From positions 3,286,001-3,350,000 of the forward strand of contig NZ_CP107548.1 of assembly GCF_025836975.1 (NCBI RefSeq): a stretch of 64,000 bases of DNA, read 5' to 3'. The position numbers were made by a program, and so were the translations under genes. Shown piece after piece: positions 29,822-38,082 of the stretch. Numbering within the stretch: the first letter of the stretch is position 1; each line of letters starts with the position of its first letter. The notes beneath the pieces were generated by a model that did no database searches, was not told where the DNA came from, and saw only the letters and a list, made by a program, of their open reading frames with translations. Origin of the DNA: Pollutimonas sp. M17. Its GTDB lineage: Bacteria > Pseudomonadota > Gammaproteobacteria > Burkholderiales > Burkholderiaceae_B.

Positions 29822-31015
29822 ATGTCCTCCAACTCGACCTCCTATCTGCGCACACTGTATGCGGGCGCCTTCATCGTGCTTCTCGCCATGGGCGTGCGGG
29901 CCACTTTCGGCCTGTTCATGCAGCCCATGGGTATCGACCATGGCTGGGGCCGGGATGTATTTTCGATGGCTTTCGCCATCCAGAACCTGGTCTGGGGAAT
30001 GGGCAGCATCTTCGCCGGCATGCTGGCCGACCGCTACGGCTCGGCGCGCACCATTGTGCTCGGGGCGGCCTTGTATGCGCTGGGGATGATGGGGATGCGC
30101 CTGTCGAACGATGAGTTATCGCTGTACCTGTCCGCCGGCGTGCTGGTCGGGCTGGGCCAGGCGGGAACCACTTTCCCGGTGATCCTGCCGGTCGTGGCCC
30201 GCGCCGTTCCGGCCGCCTACCGCAGCACCGCCATGGGCATTGCCAGCGCGGGCGGCTCCTTGGGCCAATTCGCCATCGTCCCGACCGGGCAATTGCTGAT
30301 TTCCCAGATGGACTGGACGGGCGCGCTCTGGATGCTTTCGCTGTTCGTGGCCATCGGCGCGCCGCTGTCGGTGTTTTTAAGAGGCCGTCCGGATGTCCGG
30401 ACGGGAGAACACAGCCTGAAAACAGCCGTACGGCAGGCCGTGGCCGATCGCTCATTCCACTTTCTGTTCTGGAGCTACGCCGTCTGCGGCTTCCACACCG
30501 CATTCATTACGCTGCATCTGCCCGCCTATCTGATCGATGGCGGACTTACCGCCACCCACGGCGCGACAGCCATTGCCTTCATCGGCCTGTTCAACGTCGT
30601 GGGCTGCTTCTATGCGGGCAAGCTGGGGGAACGGCTAAGCAAGAAGACGCTGCTGGCCGGCGTCTATTTCCTGCGCGCCTTCGGCATCCTTTTCCTGATC
30701 TCCATGCCGCTTACGCCCATGGTGGCCTATATCTTTGCCGCATGGATGGGCGTCTTCTGGCTGGGCACCGTCCCGCTGACGCAGGGCCTGATCGGACAGA
30801 TATACGGCCTGCGGTATGCCGCCACCCTGTCGGGCATCGTCTTCCTGGGCCACCAGATCGGCAGCTTCATCGGCGTCTGGATGGGCGGCTACGTGTATCA
30901 GACGACAGGCAGCTATACAATGGTCTGGTGGGCCGGCATCGTGCTGGCGGTCGCCGCCGCGGTTCTTTGCCTGCCCATCAAGGAACAGGCGCGGGCCGTG
31001 CCCCTTCCCGCCTGA
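29822..31015 (+). CDS. MFS transporter, OFA / monocarboxylate-like
   Basis: 397 residues with 12 hydrophobic segments. The A-D-R-Y-G-S-A-R between helices 2 and 3 is the MFS motif A, and helix 1 with G-V-R-A-T-F-G-L-F is common in the oxalate/formate antiporter and monocarboxylate groups. The start at ATG 29822 gives a short cytoplasmic leader before helix 1; the open frame extends further upstream without a ribosome site. It follows the LacI gene by 99 bases and could export or import an organic acid. Confidence 0.87.
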   Translation: MSSNSTSYLRTLYAGAFIVLLAMGVRATFGLFMQPMGIDHGWGRDVFSMAFAIQNLVWGMGSIFAGMLADRYGSARTIVLGAALYALGMMGMRLSNDELSLYLSAGVLVGLGQAGTTFPVILPVVARAVPAAYRSTAMGIASAGGSLGQFAIVPTGQLLISQMDWTGALWMLSLFVAIGAPLSVFLRGRPDVRTGEHSLKTAVRQAVADRSFHFLFWSYAVCGFHTAFITLHLPAYLIDGGLTATHGATAIAFIGLFNVVGCFYAGKLGERLSKKTLLAGVYFLRAFGILFLISMPLTPMVAYIFAAWMGVFWLGTVPLTQGLIGQIYGLRYAATLSGIVFLGHQIGSFIGVWMGGYVYQTTGSYTMVWWAGIVLAVAAAVLCLPIKEQARAVPLPA

Positions 31016-31051
31016 AGGGGTTCCATCGATCGTCATCCGGGAGCTTCAGCC

Positions 31052-31231
31052 ATGTCGACGCACGACACTCATTCGCACAGCAATCCCGAGGCGCCCCTGC
31101 CCAAAAGGGGGCCATGGGGCTACGCCGGCATTCTTGCCGTCCTGGCCGTCATGGCGCTGGCGTTCATAGGCTACCTGTCACCCGACATGCGGGTGCAATG
31201 GGCCAACTTCATGGCCCTTTGCGGATTCTGA
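31052..31231 (+). CDS. Small single-pass membrane protein, unknown
   Basis: 59 residues. A His/Ser-rich N-terminus (M-S-T-H-D-T-H-S-H-S) and a K-R-G-P-W-G are followed by one clear membrane helix at about residues 24-43, then a short tail. A CGGGAG sits 10 bases before the ATG, and the gene begins 36 bases after the MFS stop, in the same direction. The ribosome site, hydrophobic helix and spacing support a real gene. It may be a small accessory protein of the MFS permease; function unknown. Confidence 0.6.
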   Translation: MSTHDTHSHSNPEAPLPKRGPWGYAGILAVLAVMALAFIGYLSPDMRVQWANFMALCGF

Positions 31232-31248
31232 CTCCGCCCCTGCGCCCA

Positions 31249-32040
31249 TCACGCCGACGGGGCAGCCCTCAGGCTTGCGGCCAGGACATCGCTGGAGGTG
31301 CGCAGGAGCCCAAGGTCGCTGCCGGCCGCAACGAATCTGGCGCCGTGCGAAGTATAGAAGTGTGCGGCATCAGCCGATCCGACCAGAATGCCCCATGGCT
31401 TGCCGACGACGCGCAAGCGGGCCGCCGCCCCCAGGATGGTCTCGCGAACTTCCGGCGCCTCCGGTTTGCCCAGGTGGCCCAGATCGGCCGACAAATCCGA
31501 GGGCCCCAGGAAAATGGCCGCCACCCCCTCTACCGCGGCAATCTCTTCCAGATTCTCCAGCCCGGCGCGCGTCTCGATCTGGACCACGATGGCGATCTGC
31601 CGCGCTCCTTCCGTCAAATAAGCCGGATTTCGGCCGAACGCATTGGCGCGCGAGGTCAGTGTAAGGCCGCGAAAACCATCCGGCGGGTAGCTGGCTGCGG
31701 CCACCGCGGCCCGCGCTTCCTCCGCATTCTGCACAAAAGGAATGAGCAGATTCTGTACGCCGATATCCAGCAGCCGCTTGATGGCGACGGGATCGTTCGA
31801 AGGCGGCCGCACCATGGGACTGAGCGGATACGCCGATACCGCCTGAAGGGCTCCATAGATATCCTTGATATCGGCGGGTGCGTGTTCCATGTCGAAAAGC
31901 AGCCAATCGAAACCGCCGCCGGCGCACAGTTCGGCGGTGACGGGACTTGGAATGCTGCACCAAAGTCCCCATTGCGCAGCAACTGAGCGCTCGTACAGGC
32001 TGGCCAGGAATCGGTTGGGACGGGGATAGGGTAGCGTCAT
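31249..32040 (-). CDS. HpcH/HpaI-family class II aldolase
   Basis: 263 residues. The family's residues are visible: His in M-E-H-A-P near residue 52, Arg in M-V-R-P-P near 77, metal-binding Glu in Q-I-E-T and Asp in G-P-S-D-L-S. These enzymes cleave 4-hydroxy-2-oxo acids to pyruvate and an aldehyde. It is the last gene of the aromatic operon and would act after the hydratase encoded at 33049, as in homoprotocatechuate meta-cleavage. Confidence 0.9.
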   Translation of the reverse strand: MTLPYPRPNRFLASLYERSVAAQWGLWCSIPSPVTAELCAGGGFDWLLFDMEHAPADIKDIYGALQAVSAYPLSPMVRPPSNDPVAIKRLLDIGVQNLLIPFVQNAEEARAAVAAASYPPDGFRGLTLTSRANAFGRNPAYLTEGARQIAIVVQIETRAGLENLEEIAAVEGVAAIFLGPSDLSADLGHLGKPEAPEVRETILGAAARLRVVGKPWGILVGSADAAHFYTSHGARFVAAGSDLGLLRTSSDVLAASLRAAPSA

Positions 32041-32064
32041 GGTCGGTATGCGAGTAAGTGGCGG

Positions 32065-33021
32065 TCAAAGGTCGAGGACAAGCAGCGGGCTCTTGGCACG
32101 CGAACAGCAGGGCGTGAACCGGTCATTGCGCTCCTTCTCCTCATCGGTGAAATAAAGGTCCCGGTGATCGCACTGGCCGTCCAGCACGCCGGTGATGCAC
32201 GTGCCGCAAATCCCCTGCTCGCAGGACACCGGGATGTCGATGCCGTGTTCCCCAAGGACCTGTACCACCGTCCGGCCGGCCGGGACGTCATAGACGTTCC
32301 CGCTGCTGGCGACTTTGACACGGAAAGTACCATCGCCTGTGCTATCGAGCGGAGCGGCCTGGAAGTACTCGACATGCAGTTGCTCGTCGCTCCACCCGTG
32401 AAGGCGGGCGGCGGCCGTGACATGGTCGATGAAGCCTTGCGGGCCGCACACATAGGCATGCACATCCGGCCCGGGGCCGGCAAGCACCGACGCCAGATCC
32501 AGCCGCTGGTCAGCAGGCCCATCGTCATAATGGAAGCCGACCCGGGAGGCGAAGCCCGAGGATGCGATCTCGTCTCGGAACGCGGTCCGATCCGGAGTCC
32601 GGACGCAATAATGAAGCTGGAAATCCGCTCCGGATTTTGCAAGGCGCTGCGCCATGCACAGCAGCGGCGTCACGCCGATGCCACCCGCGAACAACAGTGT
32701 GCGCTGTGCCTCGACCAAGGGAAAGTGATTGCGCGGCGGGCTGATTTCAATCAGATCGCCCTGCCCTACGGCGTCATGCATGGCGCGCGAGCCGCCCCGC
32801 GACTGCGCGTCCCTGAGGACGGCAATACGATAATGGCGGCTATCGCCATCGTCGTTGCACAGCGAATACTGCCGCAGCATGCCGTCGGGCAGCCGCACAT
32901 CGATGTGGGAGCCGGCGCTGAACTCGGGCAGCGGCGCCCCATCCGGCCGAACCAGTTCGAAGGAAGCGATGTCCTGCGCTTCCAGCGACTTCCGGCGGAC
33001 TTGCACTTGAATCATAGACAT
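32065..33021 (-). CDS. PDR/VanB-type oxidoreductase (FMN, NAD, C-terminal 2Fe-2S)
   Basis: 318 residues. Order of parts: ferredoxin-reductase FMN domain (about 5-100), NAD-binding domain with F-A-G-G-I-G-V-T-P-L near residue 112, then a plant-type ferredoxin domain with C-E-Q-G-I-C-G-T-C and a fourth Cys (G-Q-C-D) near 270-290. This is the phthalate dioxygenase reductase layout. It should deliver electrons from NADH to the Rieske oxygenase encoded at 35563, giving a two-component system without a separate ferredoxin. Confidence 0.92.
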   Translation of the reverse strand: MSMIQVQVRRKSLEAQDIASFELVRPDGAPLPEFSAGSHIDVRLPDGMLRQYSLCNDDGDSRHYRIAVLRDAQSRGGSRAMHDAVGQGDLIEISPPRNHFPLVEAQRTLLFAGGIGVTPLLCMAQRLAKSGADFQLHYCVRTPDRTAFRDEIASSGFASRVGFHYDDGPADQRLDLASVLAGPGPDVHAYVCGPQGFIDHVTAAARLHGWSDEQLHVEYFQAAPLDSTGDGTFRVKVASSGNVYDVPAGRTVVQVLGEHGIDIPVSCEQGICGTCITGVLDGQCDHRDLYFTDEEKERNDRFTPCCSRAKSPLLVLDL

Positions 33022-33048
33022 GTCTTTCCGTCGTCAGGTTTATGGTGA

Positions 33049-33831
33049 TCAGGAGAAAGACACGCCGATCGAGCCCAAGGGCCCGAAGTCCGCGTGGATC
33101 ACGTCGCCCGCGGCCACATCCACAGGACGCGTGAATGAACCCGCCAACAGGATGTGACCCGGCTCCAGCATGATGTCGTGCCGCGCGAGGCGGTTCGCCA
33201 GCCATACGATGCCCATGGCCGGATGGCCCATGACCGCGGCCGACACGCCCGATTCCTCGATGACGCCGTTCTTCGAGAGCGTAGCGGCGCACCAGCGAAG
33301 ATCGACGTCCATGGGGCGTACAGGACGGCCCCCGATCACCATGCCCGCCGCGGCGGCGTTGTCGGCGATCGTATCGACGATCGCCCTCGGCACCTCGGTG
33401 CGGTAATCGATGATTTCCATCGCCGGCGTCACGTACGCCGTGGCGTCGAGCACGTCGTATATGGTCACGTTCTTGCCGCCCAGGCGCTTGCCCAGCACGA
33501 AGGCCAGTTCGACTTCGAGCCGCGGCGCGGAAAAGCGTGCAGCCGGAATGCGTGCGCCGTCCGCATAAACCATGTCATCCAGCAAGACGCCGTAGTCGGG
33601 CTCGGTCATTTTCGACGCCCGCTGCATGGCGCGCGAAGTCAGGCCGATCTTGTGGCCTATCACGCGCGCACCCGCCTGTATGCGCATCTCCGCCCACATT
33701 TGCTGCACGGCGTAGGAGTCCTCGATCTCCATCTTGGGCCAGGTCTTGCTGACCTGGACAATGGGCTTGCTGTTGTTGCCTGCTACGAAAAGGGCTTCGG
33801 CGGCCTGCTGCCGTTCTTTCTGGCTGATCAT
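33049..33831 (-). CDS. 2-oxo-dienoate hydratase (HpaH/HpcG-like)
   Basis: 260 residues, close to the usual length of 2-oxohept-4-ene-1,7-dioate hydratase. Family features include G-H-K-I-G-L-T-S-R-A-M-Q near residue 60, P-D-Y-G-V-L near 78 and the metal-site acidic residues in L-E-V-E-L-A-F. It hydrates the unsaturated oxo-acid produced in extradiol (meta) pathways. Its start overlaps the intradiol dioxygenase stop by 4 bases, so the two are translationally coupled. Confidence 0.9.
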   Translation of the reverse strand: MISQKERQQAAEALFVAGNNSKPIVQVSKTWPKMEIEDSYAVQQMWAEMRIQAGARVIGHKIGLTSRAMQRASKMTEPDYGVLLDDMVYADGARIPAARFSAPRLEVELAFVLGKRLGGKNVTIYDVLDATAYVTPAMEIIDYRTEVPRAIVDTIADNAAAAGMVIGGRPVRPMDVDLRWCAATLSKNGVIEESGVSAAVMGHPAMGIVWLANRLARHDIMLEPGHILLAGSFTRPVDVAAGDVIHADFGPLGSIGVSFS

Positions 33832-34787
33832 GGGGTTTCTCCTTGTTTCGTTCTTTCAAGCACGACGAGGGACGGCCTAGGCCCTTCCGCCTTGCCGGTG
33901 ATGGGTGGCGGGGGCAACGCGTCGTCGCCGGGCCCGATCACAAAGCTGTGTTCCAGCGAATACCAGCGGCCCTGCACGTCGGCATCGGGAGCGGGGACGT
34001 TCTCGTGGACGGCGTAATCGCCAACCAGTGCGCGCGTCACGCCGAATTGCACATCCGTCTCCAGATGCGGATCGTCGCTGGAATAGAGTTGCGAAAACTG
34101 CGTCTTGTATCCGGGCTTGTGGATCAGGAAATGAATATGGGCCGGCCGCATATTGTGGCGCCCTTGCGCGCGGATCAAGGCGCCAACGGGGCCGCCCACG
34201 GGTATCGGATAACCGGAAGGCTTGACGGTGCGAAAGCGCACGCAGCCATCCGCATCCGTACGGAATTTTCCACGCAGGTTCATGTCCGCCTGCTCGGGAT
34301 CCTGGTTCTCGTAGTAGCCGTCGGCCGACGCATGCCAGACGTCGACCTCGGCCTCCGGTACCGGCCGGCCCTCGTTATCGCGTATCCATGCCGTGACGAA
34401 TACCGGATCTCCGGGAGTCGGCGAGCGCACGATCGAACCGCCTTGCGGCGTCACCGGGGAGCCCTTCCGCCAGAAGGGCCCCATCAGGTTGGCCGTGGTT
34501 CCATCCGGCTTTCCCTTGCCGTTGTTCAACAGGCACACCAGAGCCGACACACCAAGCGATCCGGCCGCCAGCACGACTTCGTTGTGAGACGCCGTGGTCA
34601 ATTGGCCCGCCTTGGCGATCACGCCGCAGATCTGCCGGAACTCCGCTTCGGTCAGTTCGGTCTCGCGCACGAATTCATGCAGATGCCGGACGGCGGATGC
34701 AAGCAACTGGCGTAAACGCGGATCGGGGGTGCGCTCTACTTCGGCCAGCACCGCAAGGGTGAGGTCCGTCTGATTTTCTACGATCAT
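33828..34787 (-). CDS. Intradiol ring-cleavage dioxygenase (hydroxyquinol/catechol 1,2-type)
   Basis: 319 residues. An N-terminal helical dimerisation domain (about 10-100) precedes the catalytic beta-sandwich. Fe(III) ligands are recognisable as Tyr in A-D-G-Y-Y near 170, Tyr in S-G-Y-P-I-P near 205 and the two His of R-P-A-H-I-H-F near 230. The start at 34787 is placed at M-I-V-E-N, 2 bases from the SDR stop; the frame runs open upstream across the SDR gene but that part is out-of-frame overlap. The presence of an ortho-cleavage enzyme here is odd because the rest of the operon is of meta-pathway type. Confidence 0.9.
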   Translation of the reverse strand: MIVENQTDLTLAVLAEVERTPDPRLRQLLASAVRHLHEFVRETELTEAEFRQICGVIAKAGQLTTASHNEVVLAAGSLGVSALVCLLNNGKGKPDGTTANLMGPFWRKGSPVTPQGGSIVRSPTPGDPVFVTAWIRDNEGRPVPEAEVDVWHASADGYYENQDPEQADMNLRGKFRTDADGCVRFRTVKPSGYPIPVGGPVGALIRAQGRHNMRPAHIHFLIHKPGYKTQFSQLYSSDDPHLETDVQFGVTRALVGDYAVHENVPAPDADVQGRWYSLEHSFVIGPGDDALPPPPITGKAEGPRPSLVVLERTKQGETP

Positions 34788-34789
34788 GG

Positions 34790-35566
34790 CTATTTGATAT
34801 GCAGTCCGCCGTCCACCACCAGGGTGGTTCCGGTGATGAAGGACGATTCGTCCGAAGCCATCCAGAGGATGGGATATGCGATCTCGACCGGATCGGCCCA
34901 GCGTCCCAGCAGCGAGGTGTCCTGGCGCTGCGTCTTCAATTCCTCGACGCTCTTGCCTGCCGCTTTGGTCCGGTTGACATGAAAATCGGTCAAGGTCGAG
35001 CCGGGACACACTACGTTGACCCGGATTCCGGACTCGGCTTCCTCGAACGCCAGCGTGCGGGTCATGGCAACCATGGCGGCTTTGGTCGCGTCGTACAACG
35101 CCATCCCCTTGCGACCCTTGACGGCATAGCAAGACGATACATTGACGATGGCGCCTTTGCCGGAGCGGCGCAGGTAAGGCAGGGCCGCTCGGCAGAATCC
35201 GGCATTGCCTATCATGTTGACGCCGACGACGTCCTGCCACTCCTGCGTCGTGGCGTCGGCGAAGGCGGAGTAATTACGCATGGCCGCATTGTTCACCAGC
35301 ACGTCGATTCCGCCGAATGCTTCGGCGCATCGGGCCGCTGCGAGCTCGGCCACCCCCGGCTCAGCGACTTCCGCAACCAGTGTCTGCAGGGCGGCGCCCG
35401 GCGTTTTCCGCCGGATGTCCGCAGCGCTGCGCTCCAGAGCCTCGGCATCCCGATCCACCAGCATCACGGCGGCACCCTCGGCACAAAAAAGCGCCGAGGT
35501 TGCCGCGCCGATACCGCCGCCGGCGCCGGTAATCAGGGCAGCCTTTCCTTTCAGGCGGCCGCTCAT
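34790..35566 (-). CDS. SDR dehydrogenase, probably cis-dihydrodiol type
   Basis: 258 residues. Cofactor motif T-G-A-G-G-G-I-G is near residue 13, N-N-A-A near 90, catalytic Ser (V-S-S) and Y-D-A-T-K near 142-160. Encoded directly after the Rieske oxygenase with an ATGA overlap (which fixes the start at 35566), it likely re-aromatises the cis-diol to a catechol-type compound. Confidence 0.88.
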   Translation of the reverse strand: MSGRLKGKAALITGAGGGIGAATSALFCAEGAAVMLVDRDAEALERSAADIRRKTPGAALQTLVAEVAEPGVAELAAARCAEAFGGIDVLVNNAAMRNYSAFADATTQEWQDVVGVNMIGNAGFCRAALPYLRRSGKGAIVNVSSCYAVKGRKGMALYDATKAAMVAMTRTLAFEEAESGIRVNVVCPGSTLTDFHVNRTKAAGKSVEELKTQRQDTSLLGRWADPVEIAYPILWMASDESSFITGTTLVVDGGLHIK

Positions 35567-36849
35567 ATCGAGTACACCGGTTGATCCTCGCCATAGACCA
35601 GATGCTTCCTGGCCCATTCCTGAGGCTTTTGATCACGCGGCAACAGGACGCCGGCCGCCCGGACGGCCTGGGGTCGCGCCTGTGTGGCAGTAGGTTCCTT
35701 GCCTTGCTGCAAACCTTCTGTCGCTTCGAACAGCATCCGGCGAGCCATTACTATCGCCCGGTCCGAAGGCAGCAGTTTCTCGGCATCGTGATTCTGGATC
35801 GGCCCCATGCTTTCTTGCAGCGAGGCATCCTGCGCGGCAAAGCCGAAGACGCCACTGAAGGAGCGTTTCTCTTTCTGCGCCTGCCGGTCGATCAGGTAAT
35901 CGTTGTCCTTGTTGGCCTTGGGCCGCCAGGTGCCGCCGGGCACGTTGGTGCCGGGTTCGTATTCGCAATGCACGCCCCGGCCTTCCTCCAGATGCTGGCG
36001 CTCTTCGGCCGACAAGGGCCGGTCGGGGCGGAAATTGATGCTCCAGGCCCAGCAGTTGTGGTCATCGATCGGCACCCACACATGACCGCCCAAAGCATGG
36101 TCGCCGAACGGCGGTATCAGGTTGTACCAGGGGAAGATCCATTGGGTGACGCGCCAATAATATGAGTCGACCTCGCCATTGCGGCGCCCGAACAGCGTCA
36201 GGCCCCCGTCATGCCTCTCGATCTCGAAAGTGACGTTGCCGTCTTTCTTGATGTATTCATTGGCCTTGGTGCCCTGATGGAAGGGATCGTTGTCCACTTC
36301 GAACTTATGCACGAAGGAGACATGGCTGGTATCGATGCCGCCTTCCATGGCCTGCATGTAATTGCATTCCTGCATCCGCTTGGACACGAACACGTGACTG
36401 TCCGGCAGATTCGCCCATTCCACGCCGGGCCCCTCCGGCTGCTTGTCCTTCGGCCCCATGTAAGCCCACACGATTCCCGCACGCTCCATACAGGGATAGC
36501 CAGCGATGGACATCTTTTCGCATATCTGCGGCGCTTGCGGAACATCCACGCACTTGCCTTCGATATCGAACTTCAGGCCATGATAGCTGCAGCGGATGCC
36601 ATTATCCTCATTGCGTCCGAAATAGAGCGATGCGCCCCGATGCGAGCAGAACTCGCTGATGAGGCCCGGCCGACCCTGGGTATCGCGGAAGGCAAGCAGC
36701 TTTTCACCCAATATCTGCACGCGGACCGGCGGACAATCGGCTTCCGCGATCTCGCTGCAAAGGAGGATGGGTATCCAGAAACGGCGCAAGAGCGTGCCGG
36801 TCGGCGTACCCGGATCGGTCCGCACCAGCGTCTTCATCATGTCCTTCAT
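35563..36849 (-). CDS. Rieske non-heme oxygenase alpha subunit (phthalate 4,5-dioxygenase type)
   Basis: 428 residues. The Rieske [2Fe-2S] ligands are C-S-H-R-G near residue 68 and C-S-Y-H-G near 87. The mononuclear iron site follows, with E-G-G-I-D-T-S-H-V-S-F-V-H near 170. The N-terminus P-G-T-P-T-G-T-L-L-R-R-F-W matches the phthalate-4,5-dioxygenase/VanA group, which works as a homo-oligomer with a PDR-type reductase like that at 32065. It starts the six-gene minus-strand operon. Reaction: NADH-driven dihydroxylation or O-demethylation of an aromatic acid; substrate unknown. Confidence 0.92.
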   Translation of the reverse strand: MKDMMKTLVRTDPGTPTGTLLRRFWIPILLCSEIAEADCPPVRVQILGEKLLAFRDTQGRPGLISEFCSHRGASLYFGRNEDNGIRCSYHGLKFDIEGKCVDVPQAPQICEKMSIAGYPCMERAGIVWAYMGPKDKQPEGPGVEWANLPDSHVFVSKRMQECNYMQAMEGGIDTSHVSFVHKFEVDNDPFHQGTKANEYIKKDGNVTFEIERHDGGLTLFGRRNGEVDSYYWRVTQWIFPWYNLIPPFGDHALGGHVWVPIDDHNCWAWSINFRPDRPLSAEERQHLEEGRGVHCEYEPGTNVPGGTWRPKANKDNDYLIDRQAQKEKRSFSGVFGFAAQDASLQESMGPIQNHDAEKLLPSDRAIVMARRMLFEATEGLQQGKEPTATQARPQAVRAAGVLLPRDQKPQEWARKHLVYGEDQPVYSI

Positions 36850-36850
36850 A

Positions 36851-36893
36851 GTCTGTCCATTTGGTGATAAACGAGTTCATTCTACGGACAGAC
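36851..36893 (-). promoter_or_regulatory. Inverted repeat upstream of Rieske operon, candidate IclR operator
   Basis: GTCTGTCC (36851-36858) and GGACAGAC (36886-36893) form an 8-bp perfect inverted repeat in the 54-base gap between the Rieske gene and its IclR neighbour. The right half reads TACGGACA (36883-36890), which recurs exactly in front of the Bug gene at 38030. Confidence 0.55.
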
Positions 36894-36903
36894 GTTGGCA
36901 AGG

Positions 36904-37692
36904 TCAAGAGGGCGGCATGCCTCCCAGGTTCTTCGTCAGCTGATCCGCCATTCCGCAAAGCGCCAGGCCGAACTCGTGCATCCTTGCTTCCGTAAGCCGA
37001 ACGTCCGGTCCGAAGACACCCAATGAGCCCGCCACCGTTCCGCTACGATCGAAGAAAGGCGCCGCGACGGCGTACGCTCCCTGTATCAGTTCGTTGTGGC
37101 CCATGGCATAGCCGCGTTCGCGCGTCACCCTGAGCTGGTCGGTCAGCCAGCCCAGGTCGGCGTTGGTTCCCGCCGCATAGGCTTCCAGTTGGCCCGGCTT
37201 CAAAGGCGTAAACGCCAGAATGGCCCGGCCACTGGCTCCTCGGACCAGCTTCTCGCTGTAGCCTACCCCGCGCCGGAAACTGATAGGCTGCGGGCTCTGC
37301 ATTTCCGCAACGCAGAGCCGCATGTCGCCACGGGGCACGAACAACGCAACGGTCTCGGCGGTCAAGGCCCATGCTTCGGCCATCACGGGCCGAGCGATCT
37401 CGCTAAGGTCCAGGGTGCTGCTCCAGACATGCGCCAGGCGCGCCACAGCAGGCCCGAGCCGGAAACGCTGGGGCTCGCCCGACGATGCGACAAAACCCTT
37501 GCTTTCCAACGTGTGCAGCAAACGGTACAGGGTGGGCCGGCTCAGGCCGACGCGCTTGACCAGATCGGCCACCAGCAGTTCGCTGTCGCCCGGCTCAAAA
37601 GCGGCAAGCACATCCAGCGCCCGGTCCACCGCCCGCACGCCTTCGCCGCTCTTTTCCGATTGCTTGTCCTTTGCTTTCTGTTCTTGTTCCAT
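36904..37692 (-). CDS. IclR-family regulator
   Basis: 262 residues. After a charged leader (about 18 residues, rich in Lys/Glu/Gln) comes the winged helix (about 20-82: A-V-D-R-A-L-D-V-L, G-L-S-R-P-T-L-Y-R-L-L). The effector domain (about 95-255) carries S-G-R-A-I-L-A-F and R-E-R-G-Y-A. It lies upstream of, and in the same direction as, the Rieske operon and is divergent to the Bug gene. It probably controls both through the TGTCCG/CGGACA sites. Confidence 0.92.
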   Translation of the reverse strand: MEQEQKAKDKQSEKSGEGVRAVDRALDVLAAFEPGDSELLVADLVKRVGLSRPTLYRLLHTLESKGFVASSGEPQRFRLGPAVARLAHVWSSTLDLSEIARPVMAEAWALTAETVALFVPRGDMRLCVAEMQSPQPISFRRGVGYSEKLVRGASGRAILAFTPLKPGQLEAYAAGTNADLGWLTDQLRVTRERGYAMGHNELIQGAYAVAAPFFDRSGTVAGSLGVFGPDVRLTEARMHEFGLALCGMADQLTKNLGGMPPS

Positions 37693-38010
37693 ACGCTTTC
37701 AAAGTAGATTACAGGTGGCGCGGGAGTGACAAATCCCTGACACTGAATGATGGCGCAGCGGCTTGCTCGCCCGGACCGGTCCGAACAGCCCCTCGCCGCC
37801 ATGCCTTGGGATCATAGAAGAATCCCACGGGATAAACAGCCTCGGGCGGACAGATTTCCTGGGAAAAAACGCTAAATATTGATTCAAGGCAAAACGGCGG
37901 GCATTTCTCTTCCAAGGACATGGCTGTGGCACCACCCGTTGGTTTTTAACCTCACTGTCGCCAATTTACGGGAAAACCCTGTTGCCACTGTGGACTTAAC
38001 ACCACGAAAA
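37693..38010. other. Intergenic region without a recognisable gene
   Basis: Most of the 390-base gap between the IclR gene and the Bug gene. Short open frames occur on both strands, but none has a ribosome site or a recognisable product. It presumably carries the IclR promoter; no strong -35/-10 pair could be picked by eye. The operator-like boxes lie just beyond its right end. Confidence 0.5.
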
Positions 38011-38037
38011 TACGAACAGCTGTCCGCCATACGGACA
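38011..38037 (+). promoter_or_regulatory. Three TACGgACA/TGTCCG half-sites, candidate IclR operator
   Basis: Three 8-base boxes are packed together: TACGAACA (38011), inverted TGTCCGCC (38021) and TACGGACA (38030). The last two also form a TGTCCG-5-CGGACA palindrome. One inverted plus one direct repeat is the arrangement described for IclR-type activators such as PcaU. It lies 45 bases before the Bug gene. Confidence 0.55.
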
Positions 38038-38082
38038 ATATGTCTTATTTTGTTGATAAGGCATCACCCCACAGGAGACATC

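Noticed and set aside
34788-35240. An upstream extension of the intradiol dioxygenase frame through the SDR gene
   Set aside because: The extra residues show no domain and overlap the SDR catalytic core in another frame; the dioxygenase N-terminus begins normally at 34787.
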